DNA of 64,000 bases, from NCBI GenBank assembly GCA_900708905.1, contig CAADRB010000035.1, positions 334,229 through 398,228 of the forward strand, in the 5' to 3' direction. Made by a program: the position numbers and the translations under genes. Source of the stretch: Hymenolepis diminuta. Taxonomy: Eukaryota; Platyhelminthes; Cestoda; Cyclophyllidea; Hymenolepididae. Positions within the stretch are counted from its first letter, which is position 1. Each line of letters starts with the position of its first letter. Shown piece by piece: positions 25,101 to 37,697 of the stretch. The notes beneath the pieces are model-generated. The model was not told the DNA's origin. It saw only the letters and a list, made by a program, of their open reading frames with translations, and ran no database searches.

Positions 25101-26397
25101 CCAAAGACTGGGCATTGAAAGCAGATCCCTTGAAGTGGCAAAAAATCGAGACCCGAAAGGGTACCAAAATATGAAAATTTATTTTCATTATGGGACATTG
25201 GTGAAAGCATACTTTAGGGAATATTTCAAATTAAAAATTCACTCGGGGAATATAGTGTCTGGTTTGAAGAGCAGTTAATGAGAACTCATTAATTTTAAAT
25301 TAAAATTGATTTTCGTACCATCGAATAGTCAAATGGTGGAATTCTTGGTTCCACTTTTGGAATCCTGTAAAATCTATTTCCTTTTAAAATTGGTTGGAAT
25401 TTCTATCGGTGGAATCTAGTTGCTCCCCACTTTGAGTAAAATTAATTCATAGTCTGGGTAATGAAATTAAAGTCCTCATAAACTCAACCTTGAAACCCAG
25501 ACAGGATCAATCACAATCGCCTCAAAAATTTTGAAATCGGTAAATAATAGACCATGAATTGGAAATAGAAGTAGTTGCTATAACCCTCTTCGTCTCCCAA
25601 AGTAGCCGACGAATTCCAGAACTCAATAAGAAAAAGAAATTATCGAATGGCAAAACTTTGCTACAAATTACCTGAACCGAATACTTTTCCATTTGGGGTG
25701 GTTTAATAAAAATGTCAATTTCACTTTTAATTAACAAATAACTTGATAATTTAATTTTTCTTGGAAAAAAATTGTTCATTTCCATTCATTAAAAGTAAAA
25801 TTCGCGTCTGCTTTTTTTCTGTTAAAACTCTCGCAAACTCGTTTAAAATCGGTTTTTCAGTAAACGAAAAAACTATGAGACGTCTCTGTGGGCTTTGATG
25901 ACTGTAAAGGGGTAAATTTGCCTTGAAATGGCTTTTTCTCATTTAAAATCCAAAACCTGATTCATTGAACAGGACAACAATCGACAAATGTAGGTTTGGC
26001 AGTTGCCAGTTTCATGCTGGTTGAATTTTACGATCTGCTTTGGGCTCTAGACATAGACGAATGGAAAGTACTTCCCTGTAAATAGCTTGTACCTTAAATG
26101 TACGACTATAATTTCAGTCTGGGGAAGGAGATGTTTAATGTTACTTTCAGACCCAGGACTGCATGAGATCGAAATATTTATCTACTGATGCATAAAATTT
26201 TTCGTTTTACTGCGCTCTGATAAAGTTTTAACAAATGTTACAAAAACTCCCAGTGAATAATCGGAAAATTGAGGAAAAATAATGTCTGATACTTTTATGA
26301 GCCGAAAAATCCGCTTATGGAATGACGATGACGAATTTTTTAGGCATTTGTTGATCTTTGGCTATTAACTCAACTAACTATCGGTTGACTGCACATT
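19116..26397. other. gene-free stretch
   Basis: No recognised gene. One family 3 fragment lies at about 24660-24735. Short ATG frames at 20393-20605 (70 codons, Lys/Phe-rich) and 25084-25278 (64 codons) lack known domains, conserved splice sites or supporting signals and are not called. Confidence 0.45.
24660..24735 (+). repeat. dispersed repeat family 3, copy d
   Basis: The sequence tttgcttggctcattcttac followed about 40 bases later by ttgattggtctat matches the order of landmarks in the family 3 copies near 0.6 and 2.7 kb. It is short and diverged. Confidence 0.35.
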
Positions 26398-26865
26398 TTC
26401 AAACTATTGTGGTTAGAGTAAGACCAAGACGTATTGAGCAAATCGCAGTACAGACTCCCAAGGGGTAAGAGAGAATTGAGGAAAAAGGGAATTAGAAGGC
26501 AGCGAAAGTGGATGCGCTAGTCGGGCAAAAGTTTAGTTGCGTGTTGTGTGTGCATTGAAAGACTATTCATAATCGTCACTTGCATGAGGACATGTTGTTT
26601 GTGCTTTAACTGGACGGGAGGGTTGTTGGAAAAGAAAGGGACAATGCGAACAGGACTGTGTCTCTGCAACCATCATCCGAGGTACACTTAGTTAACTTTT
26701 CCGATCGATAAGGATAAGCTACTTGAAGACATACGGCGTTCATCCGTAGAGAGCCTGAGGTCACAGGGGTTAATAATTTTACGCATCACTATGAGGACGA
26801 GATAATTAATTTTATCGATTATAATAGAAATTTCGGAGACGTGGAGGAATTCATCTTTCAATATC
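26398..26865 (+). repeat. dispersed repeat family 1, copy c
   Basis: Aligns through its whole length with the copy at 63.12-63.66 kb: ttgtggttagagtaag head, gtattgagcaaa, cagtacagactccc, gtgttgtgtgtgc, actattcataatcg, tgcatgaggacat, ggacggga, aaagggacaatgcgaacagg, tccgaggtacactta, cttgaagacata, gcctgaggtcacag and tgaggacgagataat, ending in ggaattcatctttcaat. Stop codons interrupt the frame that is open in the copy at 63.4 kb, so the element is non-coding here. Confidence 0.75.
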
Positions 26866-27317
26866 CAGTCATATCAAAATATCTAAATATCTCAGTCCTC
26901 CGCTCTTCTAAATACTCTAGAACCAAACCATGCAGATTAAAGTCTGCAATTCGAGAAAAAAGATACTACTACAGATAAATTTTATTATTCTCTCTCATTT
27001 TAAATTTTAAAATACCCTCTATAGCCATTACTTCTTATAACAATCCTTCAGCTTGTGGAAGTAGGCACTAGAATTGACAGTTGACGGCAAAAATCAACAA
27101 TTCTAGAAGTGGAACACAACAGTTGCATAGACCCAACTATTACTGGGCAAACCACGTTGAAAATAAGCAAGATACCAAGCAATGGGAAGGAGAAGTGTAG
27201 GAGTCGGTAACTGCTTTGCCCCCACAGTGTTGATATAAAAGGAGTTTCAAGTAAAAAGGATAGGAATAGAATAAACAGATGGAAACGGGGAATTGAGGTC
27301 ACCGCAGGGTTAAGCAA

Positions 27318-27450
27318 CGCTCACTCGAGGTTTACTTGATGAGCTTATCTCGTTGATTAAAATAAGCGACTTGAAGACACACTATGGTTCTGTGTGAGAA
27401 CCTGAGGTCATCTCAGGATTAAGCGCCACTATGAGGACGTAATAAGGTTA
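27318..27450 (+). repeat. dispersed repeat family 1, copy d (3' part only)
   Basis: From cgaggtttacttgatgagct through cttgaagacacac, gaacctgaggtcatctcagg and actatgaggacgtaataagg it follows the 3' part of copy c, which ends only about 450 bases upstream in the same orientation. The 5' half is absent. It may be a truncated insertion or part of a local duplication. Confidence 0.7.
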
Positions 27451-27882
27451 GGTTCCAGTAATAAATAATGATTCAGGACAAAAATTGGGAAAGAGAAATG
27501 ACCCATCCTATAAGTTTACTAATAATTACTGATATTTCCCATGGAACAGGAAAAACGCTTTAATAATTTTAATCATGGAAAAGCATCTGGAAAAGGGCAG
27601 TAGCAACCAAATTTAGCAAGGACTAGAAGGGGGAGGGATCAAAAAAGAACCTTTTTTGCAAAATTTAACAACAATCAATGACGGGGTTTATGCGAACAAA
27701 GTTAATTATCAACAAATCAAATTCGATTTTCCTTTTCGGAATAAAAAAAGCTCAAGAGCCTTTTTGCTTTCCCGCCCAACTTGTACATACTTTTCAGAAG
27801 GAACAAAAGAATTCCCCGAATAATAAATAAGCATTTCAAATGCAAATATCGCAAGAATCTGACCACTAAATGCTGATACATA

Positions 27883-28225
27883 GCGGATGCTACATCAATA
27901 AGCTTTTTTGCTACAGCTAGGTGATCCTCCTAAGCAGTCCAGATAGCGTCTAGCAGAGTCCTCTCTTATAAGTTTGCTCCTGAAATTAGCTGGGCTGCTC
28001 CCAAGGTACCGAGAAGAAGAAAGGTGCTGGGTAGAGAGGGTTTATTGATCCGTAAGCAATGAGATAGAAAGAATTTTAAGCGAACAGAGCTCCTTATGAG
28101 TCGCTGTCCACAAGCTTAGTCCTCAAATATAAACGACGCTACGCTGCAGGAATGTTGATTGGTGATTGGTTGAGGAGGCCTCTGCACGTGAACTCCATAG
28201 AAGCGTTAGCACTGCGAAGCTTCAT
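27883..28225 (+). repeat. dispersed repeat family 2, copy a
   Basis: Starts at ggatgctacatcaataag and continues with tcctcctaagcagtccagat, tctagcagagtcctct, gagagggtttattgatc, a gcaggaatgttgattggtga segment and ggttgaggaggcctctgc, ending near gcgttagcactgcg. Each landmark recurs in the same order on the minus strand of 53.9-54.27 kb. No coding capacity. It is a dispersed element of unknown class, moderately diverged. Confidence 0.75.
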
Positions 28226-31200
28226 AAATAACTTTTCAACGCTTGGACATTATTTTCCAGCTTTGATTTAGGTTCGAAGGTTACATTCATGAATAAAATT
28301 CATTTCATTCAGCGGCCTTGAATTTAGGAATAATTATATAAAAGTTGCATCCGATGGTCAAGTAAATAAGGAGAGCGGTTGCATTGTCAATTTCCTCTTC
28401 ACACGCTTGTTGTGTCCGAAGTTCAAGAATTTTAATTTTAAATTAATTACTGCATTTAATTCTAAATGATAACGGAAAATTCGAGTATTTTAATCCATTT
28501 TAGACCCAGGAAAAAGTCATCAATGCCTATAAAAAGCGGGAGAAGTTTCAAACCGTCTGCTATAGTCGGGATTTTTATCATGAAAAGGAATGCGTTACTA
28601 ACAGTTAAGTGACTCTGATTTGAACGTTCAAGTAATGCATAGCAACCACTCCAAGTCTGGATTTTAGTGTTGTAGATCTGTAAAGAGCGCTTAGAAAATG
28701 AGATGCTAATAGTAAAATTTCAATTTCCAATCGAACTTTCGTGTAACTAAGGGAAACAAACCAAAAAGTTCAATAAAATGACTTTAAAAGATGATATAAT
28801 ATATGAGAAGTCACCTTTATGGTGATAAATCTACCAGCTAAAAGTCCATTTCCCGAAAAGTGCACTCAAATTTTCCCGAATTTCATACAAATAGGCGCAG
28901 TTAAATATTATTTGATGGTAACTTCGAATTTGGCTATGAAAATTCTAGAAACAAGGACGTAAAGACTAGTTTAAGAGTAACACGAACGTTGTGTGAACTT
29001 GGAGAATGCCTTAAACTGGGAACTATTATGAAAGCTAATGAGTAAACTCAAAGGAAACTTACAGACTTTATCTCACGTACAGAGAGGTATTAATTTATTT
29101 GACTCTCCTCTCAGAATCGGATATGCAATACCACGTGTAAACATAACGTCGCTGAATCAGTTGGTCAACCTGCAGTCAATCTTTTATCCCATATCCATTC
29201 TAGTATGAGTAAATTCAATTTCTCAGTAGGAGCATTCTCCCTTTTTTATTCTGAGGTCCGAGTAGTGTGGTTTGACAGAGGGAGAGTGTTATGACGGAAG
29301 CCATACGGTAACTGTAAGTTATTATACGTTAAATAATTTAAAGTAAGTGTTAGTTGTAATATTTTCATAACATGAGCTCCTTATCATTATACTTCTGAAA
29401 AGATACGGCTTTGTTACTAGGCAAATGAAAATTCTCACTTGAGGATTAATTAAATGGAGTAGGCCAGAGACCGTACCTCTAAAAGATAGGTAAATATTAG
29501 AAATTACGAATCACCCATAAAATTACTTGTCCAAGCCAATAGAGATTAGAAAAAGAAAGAAAATTTTATTTCAGTCTTGTTAAACCTTAGCAAAATTTGA
29601 TCAAGGCGGAAAATGCTTCGAGATGCTGCTATCAGGGATTGTGAAGAAAATGTCACTGATGGAAGGGCCTTCAAAATCGCGTACTTGATTAATGAAGAAT
29701 TAGAACCTGGAAATCCTGCCCTTCAATTCGCGCTCTTTACGAAATTATTAATTAATTTTAGATAAACAGAAGGATTAAATAAGGTAAACTCATTTTACTC
29801 CCGGATAGGAAATTAACTTTGATGGAAAGCTACATCTGTATAGTTAAGCAGTAACTGGTAAGGCTCCCACCAATTTTAAAATGTCCGCGATTATCGGTAA
29901 TTGAGAGATGCTGTTAGAACCAATTCTCCATTACGGCTCTTCTCAGATAGTGCTAAGGGTGTTTGGTGAGCACAGCTCTATTCAATACTGTTGGGAGGAA
30001 AATGATCTTTCTGAGCCATGATATGTGGAAAACTAGCCCAGCAGATTTCTCTGAGCAATCGTAAAGACAAGCTTTAACACAAGAGCCTCCACCTCTGAAC
30101 CAAAAGAAACGTCTTTTCAGTTATTTATCAAAAACTTCTTTTTAATAAGTAGATTCCAGGGTGTAAAATGAAAAAAATTTACACATTTTAAGGTAAATCA
30201 ATCAAACGCCTCCAATAAACTGCCTTGATTTGACCGTGTCATCATGACAAAATGGTCAAAAATATTAATTTCCGTCTCTAATAGTGTAACACACTACTTA
30301 AATGATAAAGTCTGTGATTGCTAAATGCATGCGAAAATTCGCGAGAAGGAGGAGACATGCTCTTGCAATATCAAAAGGATCACTACATCTCGGTCATGTT
30401 GATCAATAATACTTTCAACGGCAATTTTCGGTCGTTCTAAGATTTATAAATGACGGGATCGGTTGAAACTCCATCCTTCAATTCGAATAGCAGATTTACT
30501 GCAAAACATTCTATCACGATCGGTTTTGTTAAATTTTTTTTCCCTCCTATCGCACAACGTTCCCAAGTAGAATTTTGTGTATTATGCCTTCATTTATAAA
30601 CAGATGTAAAGAAGTCACCAACTTCAATGAGAAAGGTAGGGGTACATTTTTATTCTATGGGTAATAAAAGCGAAAATTTTTACATTTTTCGTGCAAAATT
30701 TATAAGAGTCACGCCAGGTCCAGTCTGAAAAAGCAGAGCCGAAGCGTCTGCTTACTTCATGACGCTAGATAGAGCTGTGGCGCAAAAATTTTTTGTGTAG
30801 AATCATAAATTTACTCAACTAGCCAGTTTTTGGGGACATTTTTCGTTAACCGCTTTGTCTGTGACCATCTCTTGAATGAGTAGTCGCTGAAAATGTTATT
30901 TATTAAATCAGTAATGAGACATTTTTATAAATGTTTTTTGCATTTTACATACAATCTTGTGGGCTCTTAAGTTTCCTTTTTTTAGGTAAGGACCTTGATA
31001 TAGATCAAGGCGTGATTAGGGCACTGTACCACTGGTCAATGTTGTCAAATAAAGAAAGTAGAATTTCTTACCGACCAAATACATTGAAACATAAATCGGT
31101 CGTCCTAATAATTACCAATCGTGTTCAATAAATGAAATTACGGGCGTAAACAAACTCTTATTAGGAAATTATGTAAACGCCCTAAAGTGAATATATTTTG

Positions 31201-31414
31201 GGAGAGATTACCGACCATAAGTTAACACCCATTCAACAAAACTTCAGTGATTGTACTTCAAAATCCAATGATTAGGGCAATAAGTGGCATAAACTTTTCA
31301 ATCCACTTTGATTTAGTAAATCAACTCAGCGCTCCTTCGTTCTTATCAAGTCCTCTCCCAGTTAGCGATACACAATTCCGAAAAAATAGCCATGCAATCT
31401 CAAGGTTACATTTA

Positions 31415-31545
31415 TCGCAGCGCTCAGGAGAATTTGAAAGCGACAGGTGAAGCCGGATAAATGACGAACATACTGTGTTTGTAAAAATAGATTACGAGAC
31501 AGCCGACCAATCATGTGTGGCCGTATTTATGACCGTAGCGTCATT
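31415..31545 (+). repeat. dispersed repeat family 5, copy a
   Basis: The segment with aggagaatttgaaagcgacaggtgaagccgg, a variable spacer, then agccgaccaatcatgtgtggccgt aligns with 33015-33125 in the same orientation. About 100 bases are shared with substitutions. Class unknown, non-coding. Confidence 0.5.
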
Positions 31546-33014
31546 TCGTCCGCAGTTGCTTACATCAACCGACCGCTAGATTATTCAAAACGTAATGTGA
31601 ATAAAAATTCTTTTACTATGCAATTCAATGCTGTTATTTTTTATTTATTTTGATTTATGAGTTATAATAAACATTACGCATTTTGTTTTAGTTAACCTAT
31701 CACTCTTTATTCATATTTTAAATTGACACTACAGGCGGAATGGACTATAAGAAATCCAAGAAATATCTTTGAAAATTTTCAAATAAAAAGTAAATTGAGG
31801 TCAATTAAATACCTGCAGTCATTTGTCAATTAAATTATGGTTGACCTTGTGCAATCAAACGGAAGTTTATCTGACCCACAACAAACTGTCAACTTAATTA
31901 AATAAAGTACCAAAATTGAGATACCGTAACTTAAAAAGCCGAAATTTACTACTTTGCTTAATTCACGAATGCGCTCTTAAGTCCATATTAATGTTAATGA
32001 TCACGGACATATTTTAGCCCCTCTTGTTTAAATCAATTATTTGCACAACTTTTGATTTCGTCAGTTGTTCTAGCCTAATGACTCAAACTTCCTCGTATCC
32101 TAACCTTACTCGAATGCTTTTCGATTGGTCATCAACTAATAAAGAATACAAAAATCTAATAACTCTTTTATGGTACCTCAATAAGTCCTCTTTAGCACTC
32201 TTCCGGCTTCTTTTGTCAATCTTTTTCAGTTGCTCAAAATGCACGCCTGGATTTCTCATTTAAATGACCTCCTGAGATTCGTTAGCTTTTAGAAAGATCA
32301 CTCGTCTTTTAATTAATTGATTGTCTATATGAGCTTCACTTCTTCCCTCTTCCACCTCCGAAATTTTGTAGAAATTCTGTGTTTGTTAATGTGAACATGT
32401 ATCAAAAAACATATGTGTCAATATATGTGTCCTCAAAGTGGACCTATCATTCCTTCCCTCTTCGTCTAGCACCCGCTTTGGTTATATTCTACCTCCATGT
32501 CTGTTTTCTGTTATAATTGAGGAAGTATAGCATGGAAGGGGGTGACCTATTTTACCTCATGGTGCATTAATACCTACTTACTATATTATCCTCTTACAGC
32601 ACTAGGGGTCTCCTTAAGGAATCCCGCCCTAATCGAAAGATCAAAAATGAATGGAGAGAAAAAGTGTGAACATATTCCAACGATGGGATTGTGTGTGGTA
32701 GGGAGAGAATGAAATGAATGTAGATTTTGTCTATTCGCGCTGCCATTTTTGCATAATGAAGCAATTTTAATTAGAGATCAATAACTGATATCCAAGTCCG
32801 ATTTGAAAATTATTAATTGCATTTATTTTGCACAAGCACTTAGGCCTTAAGCACTTTTGTATAAAGTGAGGAATGGTACAATTTCTCATGATATTGTGAA
32901 ATCAGTCTTATGAAATCTCTGGAAGTCATATGTCTCCAAACACGCTAGGTTTTGATTTTTCACCGTCAGTTTTTCCTATTTTGCAAGTAACAGAACATGG
33001 CACCAAAGTCGCAA

Positions 33015-33125
33015 CTATCAGGTGATTTAGAGAGACAGGTGAAGTCGGCATACGACATGTTCAAAATTAGACGCAAGAAGCCGACCAATCACATGTTCCC
33101 GAGTCGTATCAGACACGGCAAACAA
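33015..33125 (+). repeat. dispersed repeat family 5, copy b
   Basis: Carries gagacaggtgaagtcgg and agccgaccaatcacatgtt in the same order and spacing as the copy near 31.45 kb, 1.6 kb upstream. The two copies are direct repeats. Confidence 0.5.
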
Positions 33126-36100
33126 GCCAAAGCATCTATGATTTCATGATCAACGTGTGTTTTGACAAGATAATGTAATTAAGATTTGTAAAAAATTGCT
33201 GGAAATTGTAACTGGACTAGATTTAGGATGTCTGACAAAATATTTTTCGGCGATAGGTCCCACAGCTATATACTTACAACTATGTCATTTCTGCTATGTC
33301 AAAACCGTGAGAAGCCAAATGTCATGCAAGAACATTTCGCCTCCTCAACACTGAACATCGTAGGCGAGTATTTGCTGTAATCTCGGGGGACGAATAATGA
33401 GGTTTGAATTTTGTGGAACGTGAACTCCCCTTTTGGTAAATATGGTATAACCCGAACCCATAAATGACTCTTTGGTTCCTTGAAATTGCCCACAGCAATT
33501 TTTAACCTCCTCTCCTTACTGTTTGCTGGACTATTTCCTAAAGCCATAGTCCGTTATACTGATGGCTTCTGTTATTTCATGGTTCGAATTTGCTGGATCT
33601 CCGTGAATTGTGTCAGAAGATATTTGCCCGTATTTACTCTGGTTATATTAACCGTATTGACTGAGTTCGGTTAAAGAAGCAATTGGTAGAATTCAAGATT
33701 CTCACCAGAGAGGATCCTTTATGCTCCCCTAAATAAATACTGATATATCAAATTTCATCCTGTAAATGGCAGCGGACAGGGATGCGAACTTACTAACTCA
33801 ATAAACTGTGGATGACTGATATTCCAAGTTAACACTAATTCACTTGGGTGATATGCCCCTTTAAAAGGAACGCTTTTTAATAATTAATGTCACGTAATAG
33901 CAGCACAAATGCCTGCTTGCAACTGTTAATGAAAGGTAAACATTCCAACACCCTGGAGAGGGCATCAGAAGTGTGAAAAAGTCAGATCGAGTTCAAGCAT
34001 GATCATCGGATTTAGTACTAGAATTATTAAATACTAAGCTCCAACGAGTAAGAATAAATGCCAGGAATTTAACGGCGTCAGTACTTTTCCAAGACTTAGC
34101 AGAGATAGAGAGATTGAGCCGAAAAGGGAGAGTTGATTACGAACCAGGAGAATATTCAAATAGAAGGGAACTGACCGAAGGACCTGATTGCAGAAGTTGA
34201 CCGACAGGATTTAGAGAGGAGCCAAATAGATGAGTGGTAAAAAAAGTTTTTTGGAGTCTACTCAGGAGAAGGATTTCACTAGTGTTTATAGACAGAGTCG
34301 GTAGACATTTGAAATAGTTAAAGGATGACCGATATCGATTTGAAAACATGGCGATTAATTGGTTGAGAAGCGAAGGAGGCTCCCCAAAAATTTTTGATAG
34401 ACGGAACGATCCTGTTGAGTGTTAGCGTTCTGATAATCACCAAGCCATCTAGAAAAAAGTTAACTCAAATCTCGAAACAATCAATCATAGCCAACCCCCA
34501 GTTTTTTTAACTTCGCATAGTTTTAGTTCCTCACAATAGTGAAGACCTTTTTACGATGATCTAGTGCCTTTGCGAAGTGGCACGTAATCCACCTTTTAAG
34601 AAAACCTTTTTAAATAATACATTAATATTTGGAGTATTTTTATTGTTACTTCCAAATTCATGATGTATGTTCACTCTTTTATCCAGGCGCTTTGTGAATC
34701 TTCATTGTTTTCCATCTTGGCTTATAAAGATGCTAACGGATTTGCCTTGACCTGAACCTTGTACTTTCATTATTGTTTACCTAACAGAGATCTCCTCCTC
34801 AAACAGTTGGAGTTATTTTCCAAGTATCATTTCACGGATAAAACCGGTCCATCTTAGGCTTTGCGTACCGTTGCTACTACTAATTAATTCAATGGGACAT
34901 AGTTTACACAATATCTCTAATAGACGAAAGTTGATGACCTTGAAATTACACCTGTTATTCAGAGATGGCGGAAAGTAATTCATCCAACCCACTTTATGGA
35001 ATTTTACTAGCCAAGAGTTGTTCCAGCATGGTTTGTCTCCGATCTCACAGTGTCCAAGTAGCAATCAATCCCTAACCCCTCTCTGCTTGATCACCAGACA
35101 AGTCAATTTTGTCACTTAAACAGACCTAAAGGAAGGTTTTATACTTCCTCTTCCCAGGGCAACTAAATCTTCTACCTAAATCAAGTCTCTAAAATACCTT
35201 GTTCAGTGCGACCACATTCGGGGTAAAATAAACCTTGTTTGCCGTCCTAGTTGATGATAAATGCAAGCAATCCGAGGAAATAGGCTCTGCTAAATCAGTT
35301 TCTAGCCAAATGGGACAATATAGTTGTTCAAAATGCAGGCGATTTTAAGCAAACATCTGCACTGATTTCTCCACAGGATCCCTCTATGTCCTCTAACTTT
35401 AAAGTTACGTCGTCTCACATTGATTTCAATCTCACTGACCCTACCCAATGGATCTCTTATCCTGGTGAATTTTTTCAAAACGGCCTGAGGTTATATCCAC
35501 CACGTCTGCCACCACCGTTACCATTATCAACAGCTTCCGCTAGTTTTGCCGAAATTAACTGACAGGACATCAAAGGGGTGAGCATCCGCATATTGAGTAA
35601 ATCGTCAAACGGGGATTTGAGCAATGCTTATTACTGACCCATTTGTCAGCGGTCAGCACCTGGCTCTGTGAAGTAAAGGATGTTTTTGCTTCAGATTTTT
35701 TTCTTTTACCTAACAATTCTAATCAATTATTACTTCAATTGACTTGGAAATCTAGGCACCACTACTCACTTTCCTTCTTCAACCTTGTCATACCCAATTT
35801 TTACACTCCCGTTCATTAAAATTTCTACAAAGTTGTTCAGAAAGTTACAAAGGTGTGGAAACTGTCCTATTTAAATGCTTAATTTTTACCAGCGAAATAG
35901 AATTAGCAACTTCTATTCCAGGATGGAAGGAATCTTAGATGAAGTGGATAATCCCATTCCTTAATCGTCTATACGTTGAAAATTTAAGAAACACCGCTTT
36001 TAAGTGAGCTCGATTTTTGCTCCGCCATGTTGAAATCATATTAATTAGTGCAGCCTTTGCCATGGGGAAGAAGTAGCTTGAAATTGGGATTTTCGAACAA

Positions 36101-37518
36101 AATCCTTTAAGATGTTCACAAAGTTCACCGAGTGATCTCAAACCATCTATCAAACTAAACCCATTTTTATCGATTTTTACACGCCCCTGTCTTGTGGTGA
36201 TATAAATAAGTTACCTGCGCTATACCACTTGCCCTAGTTTTAAGACACGTGGTGCAATTGTCTGTTTCTCACACTCCGTTCCTCTCCTCGTTCTTCATTT
36301 CCTTCACTCCATCTGTCTCCCAACTTTGCCTAACCTACTTTCCTCTTTCGGGCTCCCTCGAATTTCGATTTCCCTTGCACAATAATTAACTTCCCTATTC
36401 CTAATTCTCGACATTCTGCTCTGAAAACTGGGTTTGTGGGCTATAAGAATTAGCAGTCGTCTTTAAAAAAACGGTAACTCTGCTTCCCACTCCTTTAAGG
36501 TAAGTAATGAACGAGCTCAGGCTACAATTTAAAGTAAAAGTAGATTCTTCTAAGCTCCCTTCGATCTCCTTCCTCTATGAAAGTATCTTCTCGAGCTCAA
36601 ATGCTTTTCCACAAAAGAAATTGTAAACCTTTGGGCCTTGCTTTTGGACATAAGAATATTTGCACGCTGTCAATTTTGCGATTGTTAGACATAATACCAT
36701 CCAATTAACCAATTGGGTTATCTTGCACTGACACTTACGGAGCTCCGGCGACTAAAAATTGCTCCTATTCCATCTCTACTACTCTATTATTATCAGCTGC
36801 TGAAAGTCCCATAAAAAATGGCGTTTGAATTAATTCTCCAGAATCTATAACGCTTAATTAATTTAAATACGGTTATCGGTCCCGTTTATTCGCATAGCAC
36901 TTCCCCAATTTGATTTGCCCTCTTTAAATCCAGTAACACCATCTTTGCTGACTCACTTCTCCTCCTTCAAACCCGCTCATCAATTTGTCCCGGTTACCTT
37001 AAATCGGCATAATTTGTGTTTGCTCTCAACGTTTCTATGTTCCTTTCGGCGAAATTATTTAACCGCATCTTACTCCGCTTTTCCGCATAGCTTGTGTCCA
37101 CCTTTCATCTTCCCCTGTGGAAAAAAGACAAAATTTTCCACATTCTTCATATAAGCTCTATAAAATTTAGTCTCTGATTGCACTTTTGCAACCATAAAGT
37201 GACATTTTATCGGTTTGATCAACTTCTTGATCCAAATCTCTACTTAATCGTTTACGATAAACATTAACGCTATCCGTTGTGTTCCATAAAGTGAAATTAA
37301 ACCACGTAATTGAAAGATTCCGTATATCCTATCAAATTGTGTTTACAAAGGTGCAGGTAAGAGTCAGGGGAGAACAGTACAAATCGGTCATACAGTACTT
37401 TGGAATAAGCCTTCAACGGGATAAAACAATGGTATAAGATTGAGATGTTGTCTGTTATGTACACTAAATGCCATCAATTGAATAATACTTCTAATTGGAG
37501 GGACTTAATTGGATGAAA

Positions 37519-37697
37519 TTAATAAGGTCGTGGAGGAAGTGTCGACCAGCTCCAGCCATTGTCCTTGATCAGGTGGGCCAACTCAATGATATATTTGCCC
37601 TCCTTGTACTTCTGGCTGGGTTCAAAGGCTTCCTCATATTTCCACCCCAAGTAGGTATCACAGCACTCACAGAAGATGTCAGCCACTAAATGTAATC
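37519..37697 (-). CDS. Yippee-like protein, exon 2 (C-terminal half)
   Basis: Second and last coding exon of the gene whose first exon is 42027-42306. It encodes residues 94-152 and begins after a good acceptor (ccctcttctag). It carries the second zinc pair, Cys103 and Cys106 (IFCECC), and the Yippee core [20 protein letters not shown] followed by [13 protein letters not shown]. With Cys47 and Cys50 from exon 1 the spacing is exactly C-x2-C-x52-C-x2-C, the Yippee signature, so the fold and zinc site should be intact. After NGW, where vertebrate YPEL1-4 nearly end, ten further residues ([10 protein letters not shown]) precede the stop. Yippee proteins are small conserved zinc-binding proteins of nucleus, centrosome or E3-ligase complexes; the role here is not deducible. 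Confidence 0.95.

Larger units (their letters stand above)
27451..37518. other. gene-free stretch
   Basis: No recognised coding exon. It contains a family 2 repeat at 27.88-28.23 kb and two family 5 repeats at 31.4 and 33.0 kb. A C/T-rich segment lies at about 36240-36420. The remaining AT-rich DNA shows nothing that I can assign. Confidence 0.45.
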
